Positions 17,257 to 26,283 are shown, numbered from the stretch's first letter. The stretch: 64,000 bases of DNA from Rhizobium rhizogenes (GCF_002005205.3 NZ_CP019702.2:1430001-1494000), one strand, 5' to 3'. Numbers and translations are program-made. The notes: generated by a model from the sequence alone, not told the origin.

Positions 17257-17772
17257 TCAGTTGATCGAGAAAGCCGTGCGAAGCAGGTTGAGCTGCGCCT
17301 GCACGCTGTTTTCGTTGTCTGGCACCTTTGCGGCTTCGGACGGGCGATAGATTTCACGGTCGAGCAGGGCGATGCGGTTCTGGAGGCGCAGAGAGCGCTC
17401 GATCAGGTCGCGGAAGGATTCGGGCAGGTCGTTCCAGCCGGGCGCGTTGCGATCGACATTGAAGCTGTCGAGGCGCACCTTGTTCTTTTCACTCAGAACC
17501 TGATCGCGCGTCATCTCGCCATTGTTGACGGCGCGCTGCAGCAGCAGCCAGGAGGCCATCTGCATCAGGCGGGTGGTGAGGCGCATCGATTCCGCCGCGT
17601 AGAGGACGGAGGCCATGCGGGGCAGAACCTTCGAGGCAGCACGCCCCGCGCCGTCGAGATAGCTCGCCGTTTCCTCAACCAGGGTCATGCCTTCGGTATA
17701 GAGGGTCTTGAACTGGTTGGAAGCAGCTGCGCGCCCCGCAAAGCTTATGGTATTTAAAACCTGTTCCGACAT
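17257..17772 (-). CDS. rcdA: RcdA-type DUF1465 protein (CtrA degradation adaptor)
   Basis: A 171-residue helical protein fitting DUF1465, the family that contains Caulobacter RcdA. There RcdA works with CpdR and PopA to deliver the cell-cycle regulator CtrA to ClpXP; the role here is inferred from homology. Recognisable stretches are an N-terminal SFAGRAAASNQFKTLYTEGM, VLYAAESMRLTTRLMQMASW in the middle, and ESFRDLIERSLRLQNRIALL near the C-terminus. The start at 17772 gives the family N-terminus. A perfect CtrA box lies 116 bp upstream (17888-17902), suggesting feedback control by CtrA. The disordered C-terminal tail is typical. Confidence 0.85.
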   Translation of the reverse strand: MSEQVLNTISFAGRAAASNQFKTLYTEGMTLVEETASYLDGAGRAASKVLPRMASVLYAAESMRLTTRLMQMASWLLLQRAVNNGEMTRDQVLSEKNKVRLDSFNVDRNAPGWNDLPESFRDLIERSLRLQNRIALLDREIYRPSEAAKVPDNENSVQAQLNLLRTAFSIN

Positions 17773-17887
17773 TTCTTTAAATCCCTGCTCACGCACCACA
17801 CTGTCAGGCAACGACGACCCGGATATTTTGTTCCGGCCTTTAGTGTTTTCAGGATGGTATCTTTACCTGAAATGCGCAAGGCAATTA

Positions 17888-17902
17888 TTAAAGAAGGGTT
17901 AA
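17888..17902 (-). promoter_or_regulatory. CtrA box upstream of rcdA
   Basis: Exact TTAA-N7-TTAA (17888-17891 and 17899-17902), the full CtrA binding consensus of alphaproteobacteria, 116 bp before the rcdA start. No intervening promoter elements are convincing. Confidence 0.65.
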
Positions 17903-17933
17903 TACCCACAGTTTTACAGAATCCGGGGAGCGG

Positions 17934-18031
17934 CAAAAAAAGAGCCGCGAAAGCGGCTCTCAAGGTAAAACAGGGAGAAAAATCAGACCAATTCGCCGTA
18001 TGGAGAAGATGCCTGAGGTCCAGAAGAACTG
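17934..18031 (-). ncRNA. Candidate small RNA under a CtrA box
   Basis: A minus-strand unit with its own promoter and terminator. AATTAA (18059-18064) - 17 bases - TATACA (18036-18041) predicts transcription from about 18030. The start region forms a hairpin, TCCAG/CTGGA with a TTCTT loop (18019-18033), the body carries a pyrimidine-rich TTTTTCTCCCTG able to pair with Shine-Dalgarno sequences, and the 3' end is an intrinsic terminator (AGAGCCGC/GCGGCTCT, TTTC loop, U8, 17934-17960). A 17-codon ORF (17983-18036) is the alternative reading, but its ATG would lie at or before the transcription start. Predicted only. Confidence 0.5.
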
Positions 18032-18058
18032 GACATGTATAGTAATCTCTCAGAAAGC

Positions 18059-18073
18059 TTAATTTTTGGTTAA
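18059..18073 (-). promoter_or_regulatory. CtrA box at the small RNA promoter
   Basis: Exact TTAA-N7-TTAA (18059-18062 and 18070-18073). One half-site coincides with the -35 element of the predicted small RNA promoter, the placement typical of CtrA-activated promoters. Confidence 0.65.
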
Positions 18074-18124
18074 TGGTAAACGAAAGACTGCGCCAGAATC
18101 TTTATTTCAATGTCATCCGGGCCA

Positions 18125-18145
18125 GCATCCTGCGGCGCAGGATGC
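18125..18145 (-). terminator. Hairpin after DUF1192, possible terminator
   Basis: GCATCCTGC/GCAGGATGC with a 3-base centre lies 28 bases past the DUF1192 stop. There is no U-run, so termination would need Rho or another factor. Confidence 0.4.
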
Positions 18146-18172
18146 GCGACCTCCGTCTATTCTGAGGCGGTA

Positions 18173-18364
18173 TCAGGACCGGAAGAGATTCTCCGCCGCC
18201 AGCCGGCCGGCGGATTTGCGTTGCCTCTCTTCTTCAAGCCGGGTGATTTCCGCTTGCAGAAGATCGATGCGGTTGCTCAGCTCATCCACCGAAAGGAGGC
18301 TGAGGTCGCTGCCGATTTCGTGCGCCACCGGCTTTTGCGGACGGTCATCGTCAAAGAGGCTCAT
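18173..18364 (-). CDS. DUF1192 protein
   Basis: A 63-residue protein, MSLFDDDRPQKPVAHEIGSD followed by a charged coiled-coil helix LSVDELSNRIDLLQAEITRL. This is the DUF1192 pattern of alphaproteobacteria, function unknown. Its ATG overlaps the stop of the upstream MFS gene (ATGA at 18361-18364), indicating translational coupling. It sits between that transporter and the rcdA/small RNA region. Confidence 0.87.
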   Translation of the reverse strand: MSLFDDDRPQKPVAHEIGSDLSLLSVDELSNRIDLLQAEITRLEEERQRKSAGRLAAENLFRS

Positions 18365-19650
18365 ATGCCTGCTCCTTTTTCCACATAGTCGCCATCGTCT
18401 TCGGAATATTGCGGCGCGCGCGGGTCAAGCGCAATACTTTCCGGCGTGACGAGCGGCGAAGGCGTTGTCGGCATCATGGTCGAGAAATTGTCCTTCTCGT
18501 CGGTCGACAGGGCGGCGCGCTGGCGGCTTCGGATGATGGCATAGGCGGTGATCAGGAGATGGGCCACCGCCGTTACCAGGAACAGGGCATAGGGGCCGGA
18601 ATAGGTCATGACCGCGCCGCCGAGCGTCGGGCCGATGATGGTGCCAATGCCGTAGAGCAGCAGCAGGCCGCCGGAAACCTTGACGAAGTCTTCGGACGCG
18701 GCAAAGTCGTTGGCGTGGGCGACAGCGATGGGATAAAGCGCGTTGGCGGCGGCGCCGTAGACGGCGATCATCGGGATGAGCACATAGACGTCATGGGGTT
18801 GCACGGCCGCGACGGCGAGGCCCGCCACCGCGCCAAGCCCGGCGAGCCCCGCCAGCACGTAACGGCGGTCTATCCGGTCGGATAGCCGACCTGCCGGAAA
18901 CTGTGCCAGCGCGCCAACGAAAATCGTGACGGAAACCATGATGGCGATCATGGTCGGATCGAGACCGGCCCGGGCGCCAAAGACGGCGCCAAGCGTACCA
19001 TAAGCGCCATTGGCGATGCCGATCATCAGGATGCCGATGAAGGAGACCGGCGAATTGCGATAAAGGGCGGGCAGGTCCAGTTTGACCTTCTGCAATGGCT
19101 GTGGACTGGCCGCCTTGGAAAGCGTGGCTGGCAGAATGGCGATGCAATAGATGATGCCGCAGATCATGAACAGCGAGGTATTGCTGACATCGCCCATCGG
19201 CACGATCATCTGCCCCGCCACGACGCCGAGCAGCGTGATGGCGATATAGAGCGAAAAGATCATGCCACGGCTTTCATTGGTGGCACGCTCGTTCAGCCAG
19301 CTTTCGATGATCATCGAGGTGCCTGCCGTGCAGAAGCCGGTGAGTGCGCGCAGGGCGATCCACCAGACATCATCGACAATCAGGCCGGTCATCAGCACTG
19401 TCAGGCACACCAGAGCGACAAAGGAGCCGAAAGCTCGCACATGCCCCGCACGGCGCACGATGGCGGGCGCGACAAAACAGCCTATGACGAAGCCAGCTGC
19501 CCAGGAGGTGCCAAGGAAACCCAGGATTTCATTGGAATAACCTTCCGCCGAACCGCGCACGGGCAGGATGAGGCCCTGAAGGCCGTTGCCAAGGAAAAGA
19601 AACAGAGTGCTGGATAAAAGAGCGAATACGGGTAGAAGATTTCTGCTCAT
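18361..19650 (-). CDS. MFS transporter (YcaD-like)
   Basis: A 429-residue membrane protein with 12 predicted helices. The first half contains GFLGTSWAAGFVIGCFVAPAI and the MFS loop-2/3 type sequence VRRAGHVRAFG; the second half has GRLSDRIDRRYVLAG, a classic MFS loop motif. Architecture resembles the YcaD branch of uncharacterised transporters. About 50 C-terminal residues are a soluble acidic tail ending in the DUF1192 overlap. Substrate is not predictable from the sequence. Confidence 0.88.
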   Translation of the reverse strand: MSRNLLPVFALLSSTLFLFLGNGLQGLILPVRGSAEGYSNEILGFLGTSWAAGFVIGCFVAPAIVRRAGHVRAFGSFVALVCLTVLMTGLIVDDVWWIALRALTGFCTAGTSMIIESWLNERATNESRGMIFSLYIAITLLGVVAGQMIVPMGDVSNTSLFMICGIIYCIAILPATLSKAASPQPLQKVKLDLPALYRNSPVSFIGILMIGIANGAYGTLGAVFGARAGLDPTMIAIMVSVTIFVGALAQFPAGRLSDRIDRRYVLAGLAGLGAVAGLAVAAVQPHDVYVLIPMIAVYGAAANALYPIAVAHANDFAASEDFVKVSGGLLLLYGIGTIIGPTLGGAVMTYSGPYALFLVTAVAHLLITAYAIIRSRQRAALSTDEKDNFSTMMPTTPSPLVTPESIALDPRAPQYSEDDGDYVEKGAGI

Positions 19651-19786
19651 GAAGACACTCTCATGCGTTCGGACGGACAGTCGGACAGGCCATAGAACGG
19701 GATTACCCGAATGAGTTGCACTCTTCTGGTGAACGGTAAAAATGTCCAGCCTGTGACGATGCAGAAATAAAGAAAAGGCTCAATAA

Positions 19787-19942
19787 ATGACAAAGGCGAT
19801 TGGCCTTTTTTTACTGCTGGCCATGATGGTCCAGATCATCCGGCCCCTGGGCCTGCCGGGCCTCAAGAAAAGAGGCGATTGCTGGAAGATCGCGGTCGCC
19901 GCCTTTGTCATCTGGTCGGCGACGCTGCTCTTGCGACCCTAG
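19787..19942 (+). CDS. Small two-helix membrane protein
   Basis: A 51-codon frame not reported by a 60-residue cut-off. MTKAIGLFLLLAMMVQIIRP forms a first hydrophobic helix, a polar turn LGLPGLKKRGDCWK follows, then IAVAAFVIWSATLLLRP a second. An AAAAGG element lies 7 bases before the ATG. Codon use is normal for the window and the TAG precedes a terminator, so it looks like a genuine short gene. I recognise no named family; function unknown. Confidence 0.7.
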   Translation: MTKAIGLFLLLAMMVQIIRPLGLPGLKKRGDCWKIAVAAFVIWSATLLLRP

Positions 19943-19995
19943 GGCGGGACGGGTGGGGACCTGAGGTGAAAACCGCGTATTCCCACCGCAAAGAA

Positions 19996-20025
19996 AAAGC
20001 CGCCCCGTGGGGCGGCTTCTGTTTT
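19996..20025. terminator. Bidirectional intrinsic terminator
   Basis: A perfect 10-bp stem, AAGCCGCCCC (19997-20006) with GGGGCGGCTT (20009-20018). The A-run at 19994-19998 gives U-rich RNA on the minus strand for the aldolase gene; it also closes the small membrane protein gene. Confidence 0.85.
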
Positions 20026-20048
20026 GGTGGATATCCGTTGCGGAAACC

Positions 20049-21074
20049 TCAGGCTGCCTTTTCGAGTTCCTGCTTCCAGTTGCCCTTGGCGGCAAGGCTG
20101 TTCATGGCGGCGCGGTGCGTGAAGGCGCGCTGGCCGGCAGCGACATTTTCCTGCTTGCCGCCCCATGCCCTGAGCGCGGTATCCTGAAGGGCGCGGCCGT
20201 AGGAATAGGTCAGAGACCAGGGCAGGTCGTAACCGGCATTCATGGCGGAGAGATGCGCGGTCGCCTCTTCGGAGGACTGGCCGCCGGAAAGGAAGGCGAT
20301 GCCCGGAACGGCGGAGGGCACGGTGGCCTTCAGAACCTTGACGGTCTTTTCCGCCACTTCCTCGACCGAAGCCTTGCGGGCCTTCTTGCCGTCGATGATC
20401 ATGTTCGGCTTGAGGATCATGCCTTCAAGGTTGACGCGGGCGTCGAATAGATCCGCGAAGACGGTCTGGAGGACCCATTGCGTGACTTCGGCACAGCGGT
20501 CGATGTCATGCGTGCCGGGTTCGCCGTCCATCAGCACTTCAGGCTCCACAATCGGCACGATATCCGCCTGCTGGCAGAGAGCGGCGTAACGGGCGAGCGA
20601 CTGGGAGTTAGCCTTGATCGAACCCCAGCTCGGACGCTGCTCACCGATGGTGATGACGCCACGCCATTTGGCGAAACGGGCACCGGCCTCATGGTACTTG
20701 CGCAGACGTTCGTAAAGACCGTCGAGGCCTTCGGTGATGAATTCATGCGGGTGGAAAGCCATCGGCTTGGCGCCAATATCCACCTTGATGCCCGGCAGGC
20801 TGCCAGCTGCCTTGATGATATCCACAAAAGGCGTGCCGTCGGCGGCCTTCTGGAACAGGGTTTCTTCATAGAGAATGACGCCGGAGATGTATTTCTTCAT
20901 GGCGTCATCGGAGCGGAACAGCATCTCGCGATAGTCGCGACGGGCGGTCTCGGTGGATTCCAGATTGATGCTGTCGAAACGCTTCTTGATCGTTCCTGTG
21001 GATTCGTCGGCGGCGAGCAGGCCCTTGCCGTCGGCGACCATCTTGATTGCAATGTCTTCGAGACGTTCGGTCAT
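20049..21074 (-). CDS. fbaB: Fructose-bisphosphate aldolase, class I
   Basis: Cleaves fructose 1,6-bisphosphate to dihydroxyacetone phosphate and glyceraldehyde 3-phosphate through a Schiff base. The 341-residue protein has the eukaryote-like class I features: KGLLAADESTGTIKKRF, ILYEETLFQKAADG, WRGVITIG, the lysine-bearing EGMILKPNMI near residue 220, and AFLSGGQSSEEATAHL. No metal-binding class II motifs occur. It is separated from pgk by a strong terminator and has a 27-bp palindrome in its promoter region, so it is independently controlled. Confidence 0.96.
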   Translation of the reverse strand: MTERLEDIAIKMVADGKGLLAADESTGTIKKRFDSINLESTETARRDYREMLFRSDDAMKKYISGVILYEETLFQKAADGTPFVDIIKAAGSLPGIKVDIGAKPMAFHPHEFITEGLDGLYERLRKYHEAGARFAKWRGVITIGEQRPSWGSIKANSQSLARYAALCQQADIVPIVEPEVLMDGEPGTHDIDRCAEVTQWVLQTVFADLFDARVNLEGMILKPNMIIDGKKARKASVEEVAEKTVKVLKATVPSAVPGIAFLSGGQSSEEATAHLSAMNAGYDLPWSLTYSYGRALQDTALRAWGGKQENVAAGQRAFTHRAAMNSLAAKGNWKQELEKAA

Positions 21075-21150
21075 TTGCTATTCTCCCAAGGCACAATAAA
21101 TTTCCGATAACAGAAGTTCCAGGGCAGGGAAATGGCACGCTAACTCATTG

Positions 21151-21177
21151 AAACGATTGAAATGATTTCAATCGTTT
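21151..21177 (-). promoter_or_regulatory. 27-bp palindrome, probable operator of the aldolase gene
   Basis: AAACGATTGAAAT (21151-21163), one central G, then its exact complement ATTTCAATCGTTT (21165-21177), 77-103 bp before the aldolase start. Not followed by a T-run and not between convergent genes, so an operator is likelier than a terminator. Its TCGTTTGAAA half resembles LacI-family sites. Confidence 0.6.
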
Positions 21178-21206
21178 GAAACTTTTCCTCAGGGTGCCGC
21201 TTACCA

Positions 21207-21243
21207 AAAAGCAAGGCCGGACAAGCATGGCTTGTCCGGCCTT
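21207..21243 (-). terminator. Intrinsic terminator of pgk
   Basis: A perfect 14-bp stem (21213-21226 with 21230-21243) with an ATG loop; A5 at 21206-21210 supplies the minus-strand U-run, 24 bases past the pgk stop. Confidence 0.88.
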
Positions 21244-21266
21244 CGCGTCAGGCAAGTGGCCCAAGT

Positions 21267-22469
21267 TTACTTGGCGGCGGCAAGGATGGCAACGCCCGGC
21301 AGCTCCTTGCCTTCCATCCATTCGAGGAAGGCGCCGCCTGCCGTCGAGACATAGGAGAAATCCTCGGAAATGCCGGCATGGTTGAGCGCTGCAACGGTGT
21401 CACCGCCGCCGGCGACGGAGACGAGCTTGCCCGCCTTGGTGCATTCGGCGGCATGTTTTGCCGCGGCGACGGTTGCCGCATCGAAGGGCTCGATTTCGAA
21501 GGCGCCGAGCGGGCCGTTCCAGACCAGCGTTTCCGCGCGGGAAATCCAGGCCTTGATGCTTTCAACCGATTTCGGGCCGACATCGAGAACCATGGCATCG
21601 GTGGGAATGGCGTTGATGTCGACGATTTCATTGGCCGCGCCGGCCTTGAATTCGCGGGCGACGACGCCGTCTTCCGGCAGAACGATGGCGCAACCGGATG
21701 TCGCGGCCTCGATCATGATCTGCTTTGCGGTCTCGGCGAGATCATGCTCGCAGAGCGATTTTCCGACCTGTGCGCCGCGGGCGGCCAGGAAGGTGTTGGC
21801 CATGCCGCCGCCGATGACGAGGGCATCGACCTTCTTGACGAGGTTCATCAGGAGATCGATCTTGCTCGAAACCTTGGCGCCGCCGACGATGGCGACAACC
21901 GGACGGGCTGGCTGGCCAAGGCCCTTTTCCAGCGCTTCAAGCTCGGCCTGCATGGTGCGGCCGGCATAGGCGGGCAGATGGCGTGCAAGGCCTTCGGTGG
22001 AGGCGTGGGCGCGGTGAGCGGCGGAGAAGGCGTCGTTTACATAGATATCGCCATTGGCGGCCAGCGCCTCGACAAAAGCGGGATCGTTCTTTTCTTCACC
22101 CTTGTGGAAGCGGGTATTTTCGAGGAGCAGGATGTCGCCATCGTTCATTTTCGCCACCGCATCGGCTGCAGGCGCGCCAATGCAATCGGTCGCGAAGGAA
22201 ACGGCGTGATCCAGCACTTCCTCGACGGTGGGTACGATCTGGGAAAGCGACATGTCGGCCACCGGTTCGCCCTTCGGGCGGCCGAAATGGGCAAGCAGAA
22301 TGACTTTCGCACCCTTGCCGGACAGTTCCAGAATGGTCGGTGCAACCCGTTCGATACGGGTCGTGTCCGTTACTTTGCCATCCGCAACCGGCACGTTGAG
22401 ATCAACGCGGACGAGAACGCGCTTTCCGGCAATGTCGTTAAGGTCGTCGATGGTCTTGAAGGCGGGCAT
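21267..22469 (-). CDS. pgk: Phosphoglycerate kinase
   Basis: Interconverts 1,3-bisphosphoglycerate and 3-phosphoglycerate with ADP/ATP. The 400-residue protein has the family length and the signature [19 protein letters not shown], then [19 protein letters not shown] in the hinge region, and the nucleotide-site [13 protein letters not shown] near the C-terminus. The start at 22469 (MPAFKTIDD) is fixed by homology; the open frame to 22715 runs into the antiporter gene. Downstream terminator separates it from the aldolase gene. Confidence 0.97.
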   Translation of the reverse strand: MPAFKTIDDLNDIAGKRVLVRVDLNVPVADGKVTDTTRIERVAPTILELSGKGAKVILLAHFGRPKGEPVADMSLSQIVPTVEEVLDHAVSFATDCIGAPAADAVAKMNDGDILLLENTRFHKGEEKNDPAFVEALAANGDIYVNDAFSAAHRAHASTEGLARHLPAYAGRTMQAELEALEKGLGQPARPVVAIVGGAKVSSKIDLLMNLVKKVDALVIGGGMANTFLAARGAQVGKSLCEHDLAETAKQIMIEAATSGCAIVLPEDGVVAREFKAGAANEIVDINAIPTDAMVLDVGPKSVESIKAWISRAETLVWNGPLGAFEIEPFDAATVAAAKHAAECTKAGKLVSVAGGGDTVAALNHAGISEDFSYVSTAGGAFLEWMEGKELPGVAILAAAK

Positions 22470-22536
22470 AGGTCGATCCTGATTTGTTGCGAGTTCGGCA
22501 CGGACCATACTATGCCTGATTGCCGACGCAAGCCGG

Positions 22537-24402
22537 TCAGCCCTCATTTTCTCTTGCCGCAGTTGCCGGGGCAGGGGCACTTTCTTCCATCTCGGCGGCG
22601 CGCGGCTGGCGTCTCTGCGCCAGATAGGCGCGCATGCGGTTGAGGATTTCCGCAAAGCTGATGAAGATGGGCAGATGGGTGGCCGGTTCCACCGGTTCGA
22701 GTGAAATGCCGACACCGGTGATTGCCTCGTGTTCGTCCAGTGTGCGAACGATCAGCACGATGGAACCGAGGCGCACGCGGTCGGCATAATCGGCCTTTCC
22801 GGCAAGGCGCGCCTCGATGAGTTCGGCAACGCTCATCGCCTGTTCGGTGGGTGAAAGCAGGCCGGGACCGTAGGCTGCGTCCAGTTCCTTCGCCGGACGG
22901 CCGGGCGAGATCGCGAAGGTGCCGAAGAAATCGGCGTCGTCATCAGCAACCGGCAGGGCGCTGGCGAACAGCCGGTCGATCAGGCGGGAATAACCGGGTG
23001 CGATGAAGAGGTAGACGAGATCGTTCTCCCGCAGCCGTCCCGCATATTGGTAGCGGATCGATTTGCCGTCGCGCACCACCAGCGAGGGCATGGCCCAGCG
23101 CGGAATACGCTCCCCCTGCATGATGGCGCTGCCCTTGGCGACCCGATAGGAGATCAGCTCATGATTGGCGGTGCCGGGAAGGTCGACTTCCAGCTTGTCC
23201 ACCTCGCCCATGCGTGGCGGCACGATGAGGCCGAGTCGTGTCGCCACCGGCTTGATGGTCCAGCCCTGCACCAAAAGCGACACGAGCACGATGATGAAGG
23301 CGGCGTTGAAATAGATCTGCGCGTCGTTGAGCCCGCCGAGAATGGGCATGATGGCAAGCAGGATCGAGACCGCGCCGCGCAGGCCCACCCAGGCGACGAA
23401 GGATGTTTCCTGCTGGGTATAGTTGAAGGGCATGAGACTGAGCCAGACCGCGAGCGGGCGGGCAACGAAGATCAGGAACAGCGCAAGCAGCACGGCCGGA
23501 ATGGCGATCGCCGGGAATTGCGACGGTGTGGCAAGAAGGCCGAGCATCAGGAACATGATGATCTGGGCAAGCCATGTCAGGCCCTCATGGAAACGACGAA
23601 TGGTTTCCTTGGCGAAGATCCTGCGGTTGCCGGCAACGATGCCCGCCACATAGACCGCCAGGAAACCGCTGCCGCCAATTGTACCGGTGAAGGAGAAGAC
23701 AAGCAGCGCCAGCGCCAGCACGAAGATCGGCGCAAGCCCGCGGTCGGCGGCGAAACGGTTGACGACGGTGGCGATCATGACACCGCCGAGCAGGCCGAAA
23801 ATTACCCCAAGGCCCATCTGTTCAATGAAAAGCAGCAGAAAGCCGCTGTCGATGCCGGCCAGCCCCTGACCCTTGGCGATGATTTCGACCAGGGCAATGG
23901 TGAGGAAGATCGCCATCGGATCATTTGTGCCGGATTCGACTTCAAGCGTCGAACGCACCTGATCGCGGATATGGATGCCGCCGATGCGCAGCAGGAAGAA
24001 CACGGCTGCCGCATCGGTGGAGGCGACAATGGCGCCGAGCAGCAGGCCTTCCAGCCAGGAAAGCCCGAGCAGCAGTGCGGCCGCGCCGGCGAAGAACACG
24101 GATGTGAGGATGACGCCGACCGTGGCGAGCGCCATGGCGGGGGCTGCGGAAAGCCGGAAGGATTGTATGGAGGTGCCGAAGCCGGAATCGAAAAGGATGA
24201 CGGCAAGCACGAGCGAGCCGAGCATATAGGCGAGCGGGTTATTGGTGAATTCGATGCCCAGGCCATCCACGCCCGCCGCAAGCCCGATCATCAGGAAAAG
24301 CAGCAGCAGCGGTGCTCCGAACCGGAAGGCGATGAGACTGGAAAAAGCAGCGACGAGAACCAGAACAGTTGCCACCAGCAACAGAAGATAAAATGATTCC
24401 AC
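22537..24402 (-). CDS. nhaP2: K+/H+ antiporter NhaP2-like (CPA1)
   Basis: A 621-residue membrane protein with about 12-13 helices over residues 1-390, including [13 protein letters not shown] and the conserved [18 protein letters not shown] of the CPA1 exchangers. A soluble C-terminal half follows, with an RCK_C-like domain ([20 protein letters not shown], about 395-480) and a CorC-like transporter-associated domain near 520-600. Close relatives exchange K+ (or Na+) for protons under osmotic or alkaline stress. I start at the GTG at 24402 because the upstream codons do not look coding. It is set between pgk and a lipoprotein gene. Confidence 0.88.
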   Translation of the reverse strand: MESFYLLLLVATVLVLVAAFSSLIAFRFGAPLLLLFLMIGLAAGVDGLGIEFTNNPLAYMLGSLVLAVILFDSGFGTSIQSFRLSAAPAMALATVGVILTSVFFAGAAALLLGLSWLEGLLLGAIVASTDAAAVFFLLRIGGIHIRDQVRSTLEVESGTNDPMAIFLTIALVEIIAKGQGLAGIDSGFLLLFIEQMGLGVIFGLLGGVMIATVVNRFAADRGLAPIFVLALALLVFSFTGTIGGSGFLAVYVAGIVAGNRRIFAKETIRRFHEGLTWLAQIIMFLMLGLLATPSQFPAIAIPAVLLALFLIFVARPLAVWLSLMPFNYTQQETSFVAWVGLRGAVSILLAIMPILGGLNDAQIYFNAAFIIVLVSLLVQGWTIKPVATRLGLIVPPRMGEVDKLEVDLPGTANHELISYRVAKGSAIMQGERIPRWAMPSLVVRDGKSIRYQYAGRLRENDLVYLFIAPGYSRLIDRLFASALPVADDDADFFGTFAISPGRPAKELDAAYGPGLLSPTEQAMSVAELIEARLAGKADYADRVRLGSIVLIVRTLDEHEAITGVGISLEPVEPATHLPIFISFAEILNRMRAYLAQRRQPRAAEMEESAPAPATAARENEG

Positions 24403-24817
24403 GTCCACCGCCTCATTCAAACCGCGTTGGCCGATGCAATGAATGCTCTGCGCGTCTGCAGCCAATGCGCCACGGGTTGCGGTCTGTCAGCGCTGCAATT
24501 GGTTGGCGTTGAAAGGCGACGCAAGGCGGGGTGTATCGAATGATACGGCAGGGCCGAAGTGCATTGCGCACGACCGTTATCCCTGTCCTCCTTGTCCGTT
24601 TCAAAATGGACCAGACGAAGGCAGGAAATGGGAATTTTCTCGGCGTGTTGCAGAAAATGGCGACGGCAGGGAAGGGGCTCTCAGTCCACCAGCAGGGAGT
24701 GGCCAGGATGTTTTGCCTGGAGAGATTGATCCCAAGGTCTTGCACGTAACATAGCGACAATGCAGCTGCGTTAATTGTCGCTTCCGAATTGCTTTTCATC
24801 ATTACCGGAGCGATCGG
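24403..24817. other. 415-bp divergent intergenic region
   Basis: Holds the control regions of the antiporter (minus) and the small lipoprotein (plus). I see two inverted repeats, GTATC/GATAC around 24533-24546 and GCGACAAT/ATTGTCGC at 24754-24781, but no convincing promoter pair, gene or terminator. The short ORFs across it lack codon bias and ribosome sites. Confidence 0.5.
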
Positions 24818-25078
24818 ATGAAACGGGTTTCCATTTTTATATTATTGTCAGCGGGCGCGATTGTTGCGGGTTGTTCGAGTACGGAGCAGACCGCTGAAAA
24901 CATGGCCGCGCAACGCGAACGCTGCCGCGTGTTCGGTTATTATGAAGGCTCGCGCGATTTCGCCGACTGCATGATGAAGCTTTCCATGCAGCAAAGCGAG
25001 CTCCGGCAACAGACGTTCGATACGATCTGGAGCAATGCCGGAAATTCCGGCCCCGTCATTATCAACAATAGAAAATGA
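24818..25078 (+). CDS. Small lipoprotein of unknown function
   Basis: An 86-residue protein with a type II signal peptide: MKRVSIFILLSAGAIVAGC, lipobox VAGC with Cys at residue 19. The mature part (SSTEQTAENMAAQRERCRVF then ADCMMKLSMQQSELRQQTFD) is polar, helical and has two further cysteines. It should be anchored in the envelope. I do not recognise a family. A hairpin terminator follows, and the gene is unlinked to the glycolytic genes around it. Confidence 0.8.
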   Translation: MKRVSIFILLSAGAIVAGCSSTEQTAENMAAQRERCRVFGYYEGSRDFADCMMKLSMQQSELRQQTFDTIWSNAGNSGPVIINNRK

Positions 25079-25180
25079 TGGATGCGTGGTCTCATTCCGC
25101 CGGTTGAGCGACGGCTTGCGTCGTCTCTCTGCCGGAGATGGTTTTCGATCTGGAGCGCCCCGCCTTGCTTCAGGATCGAT

Positions 25181-25214
25181 GCCGGCGGGATCCCTCGCTC
25201 CCGCCGGCTTTTTT
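25181..25214 (+). terminator. Intrinsic terminator after the lipoprotein gene
   Basis: GCCGGCGGGA (25181-25190) pairs with TCCCGCCGGC (25199-25208), followed by T6. Confidence 0.85.
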
Positions 25215-25222
25215 AGACAAAG

Positions 25223-25250
25223 AAAAACCGGCAGGATCGCGCCTGCCGGT
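25223..25250 (-). terminator. Intrinsic terminator of gap
   Basis: ACCGGCAGG (25227-25235) pairs with CCTGCCGGT (25242-25250); A5 on the left gives the minus-strand U-run, 22 bases past the gap stop. Confidence 0.83.
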
Positions 25251-25272
25251 CTCTTTATGGTCTGATACCTGC

Positions 25273-26283
25273 TTAGATGGTCTTCGCGAAGGCGACGGCC
25301 GTATCCGACATGCGGTTGGAGAAGCCCCACTCATTGTCGTACCAGGACAGGATGCGAACGAACTTGCCTTCCATGACCTTGGTCTGGTCGATCGCGAAGA
25401 TCGAGGAGTGGCTGTCATGGTTGAAGTCGCGGGAAACCAGCGGCTCTTCGGTATAGCCGAGAATGCCCTTCAGCTTGCCGTTGGCGGCAGACTTGATCGC
25501 CTCGTTGATTTCCTCAACCGTCGTGTCGCGCTTGGCGATGAACTTGAAGTCGACGACCGAAACGTTCGGGGTCGGAACGCGGATGGACGTGCCGTCCAGC
25601 TTGCCCTTGAGGTGCGGCAGAACGAGGCCAACGGCCTTGGCGGCGCCGGTCGAGGTCGGGATCATGGAAAGGGCTGCGGCGCGGGCGCGGTACAGATCCT
25701 TGTGCATGGTGTCCAGCGTCGGCTGGTCGCCCGTGTAGGAGTGGATCGTGGTCATGAAGCCATGATCGATGCCAACGGCGTCATCGAGAACCTTCACGAC
25801 CGGCACGAGGCAGTTGGTGGTGCAGGACGCGTTGGAAATGACCAGATGGTCCTTCGTCAGCTGGTCGTGGTTGACGCCGAAGACGACGGTCAGGTCAGCG
25901 CCGTCTGCCGGGGCGGACACGATAACGCGCTTTGCGCCTGCCGTCAGGTGGGCCGCTGCCTTGTCGCGGGCGGTGAAGATGCCGGTGCATTCGAGCGCGA
26001 TGTCGACGCCCAGTTCCTTGTGCGGCAGGGTTGCCGGATCACGAACCGCGGTCACCTTGATCGGCTTGCCGCCACCGACGGTGATCGTGTCGCCTTCGAC
26101 CTTAACATCGGCCGGGAACTTGCCGTGGATCGAATCGTAGCGCAGCAGGTGGGCATTGGTTTCAACCGGGCCAAGGTCGTTGATGGCAACGACTTCGATA
26201 TCGGTGCGGCCGGATTCGACGATGGCGCGCAGAACATTGCGGCCGATGCGGCCGAAGCCATTAATGGCAACTTTTACAGTCAT
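25273..26283 (-). CDS. gap: Glyceraldehyde-3-phosphate dehydrogenase, type I
   Basis: Oxidises glyceraldehyde 3-phosphate to 1,3-bisphosphoglycerate with NAD(P)+. The 336-residue protein begins with the Rossmann motif [16 protein letters not shown] and carries the catalytic [15 protein letters not shown] (Cys near residue 155), then [11 protein letters not shown] and a C-terminal [12 protein letters not shown]. It is 62 bases downstream of tkt on the same strand, and the two probably form one operon. Only one gap gene is seen in the window. Confidence 0.97.
   Translation of the reverse strand: MTVKVAINGFGRIGRNVLRAIVESGRTDIEVVAINDLGPVETNAHLLRYDSIHGKFPADVKVEGDTITVGGGKPIKVTAVRDPATLPHKELGVDIALECTGIFTARDKAAAHLTAGAKRVIVSAPADGADLTVVFGVNHDQLTKDHLVISNASCTTNCLVPVVKVLDDAVGIDHGFMTTIHSYTGDQPTLDTMHKDLYRARAAALSMIPTSTGAAKAVGLVLPHLKGKLDGTSIRVPTPNVSVVDFKFIAKRDTTVEEINEAIKSAANGKLKGILGYTEEPLVSRDFNHDSHSSIFAIDQTKVMEGKFVRILSWYDNEWGFSNRMSDTAVAFAKTI

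Noticed and set aside
17983..18036. 17-codon ORF in the rcdA-DUF1192 gap
   Set aside because: Its ATG coincides with or precedes the predicted transcription start and its ribosome site is weak; a small RNA explains the unit better, though a leaderless peptide is not excluded.
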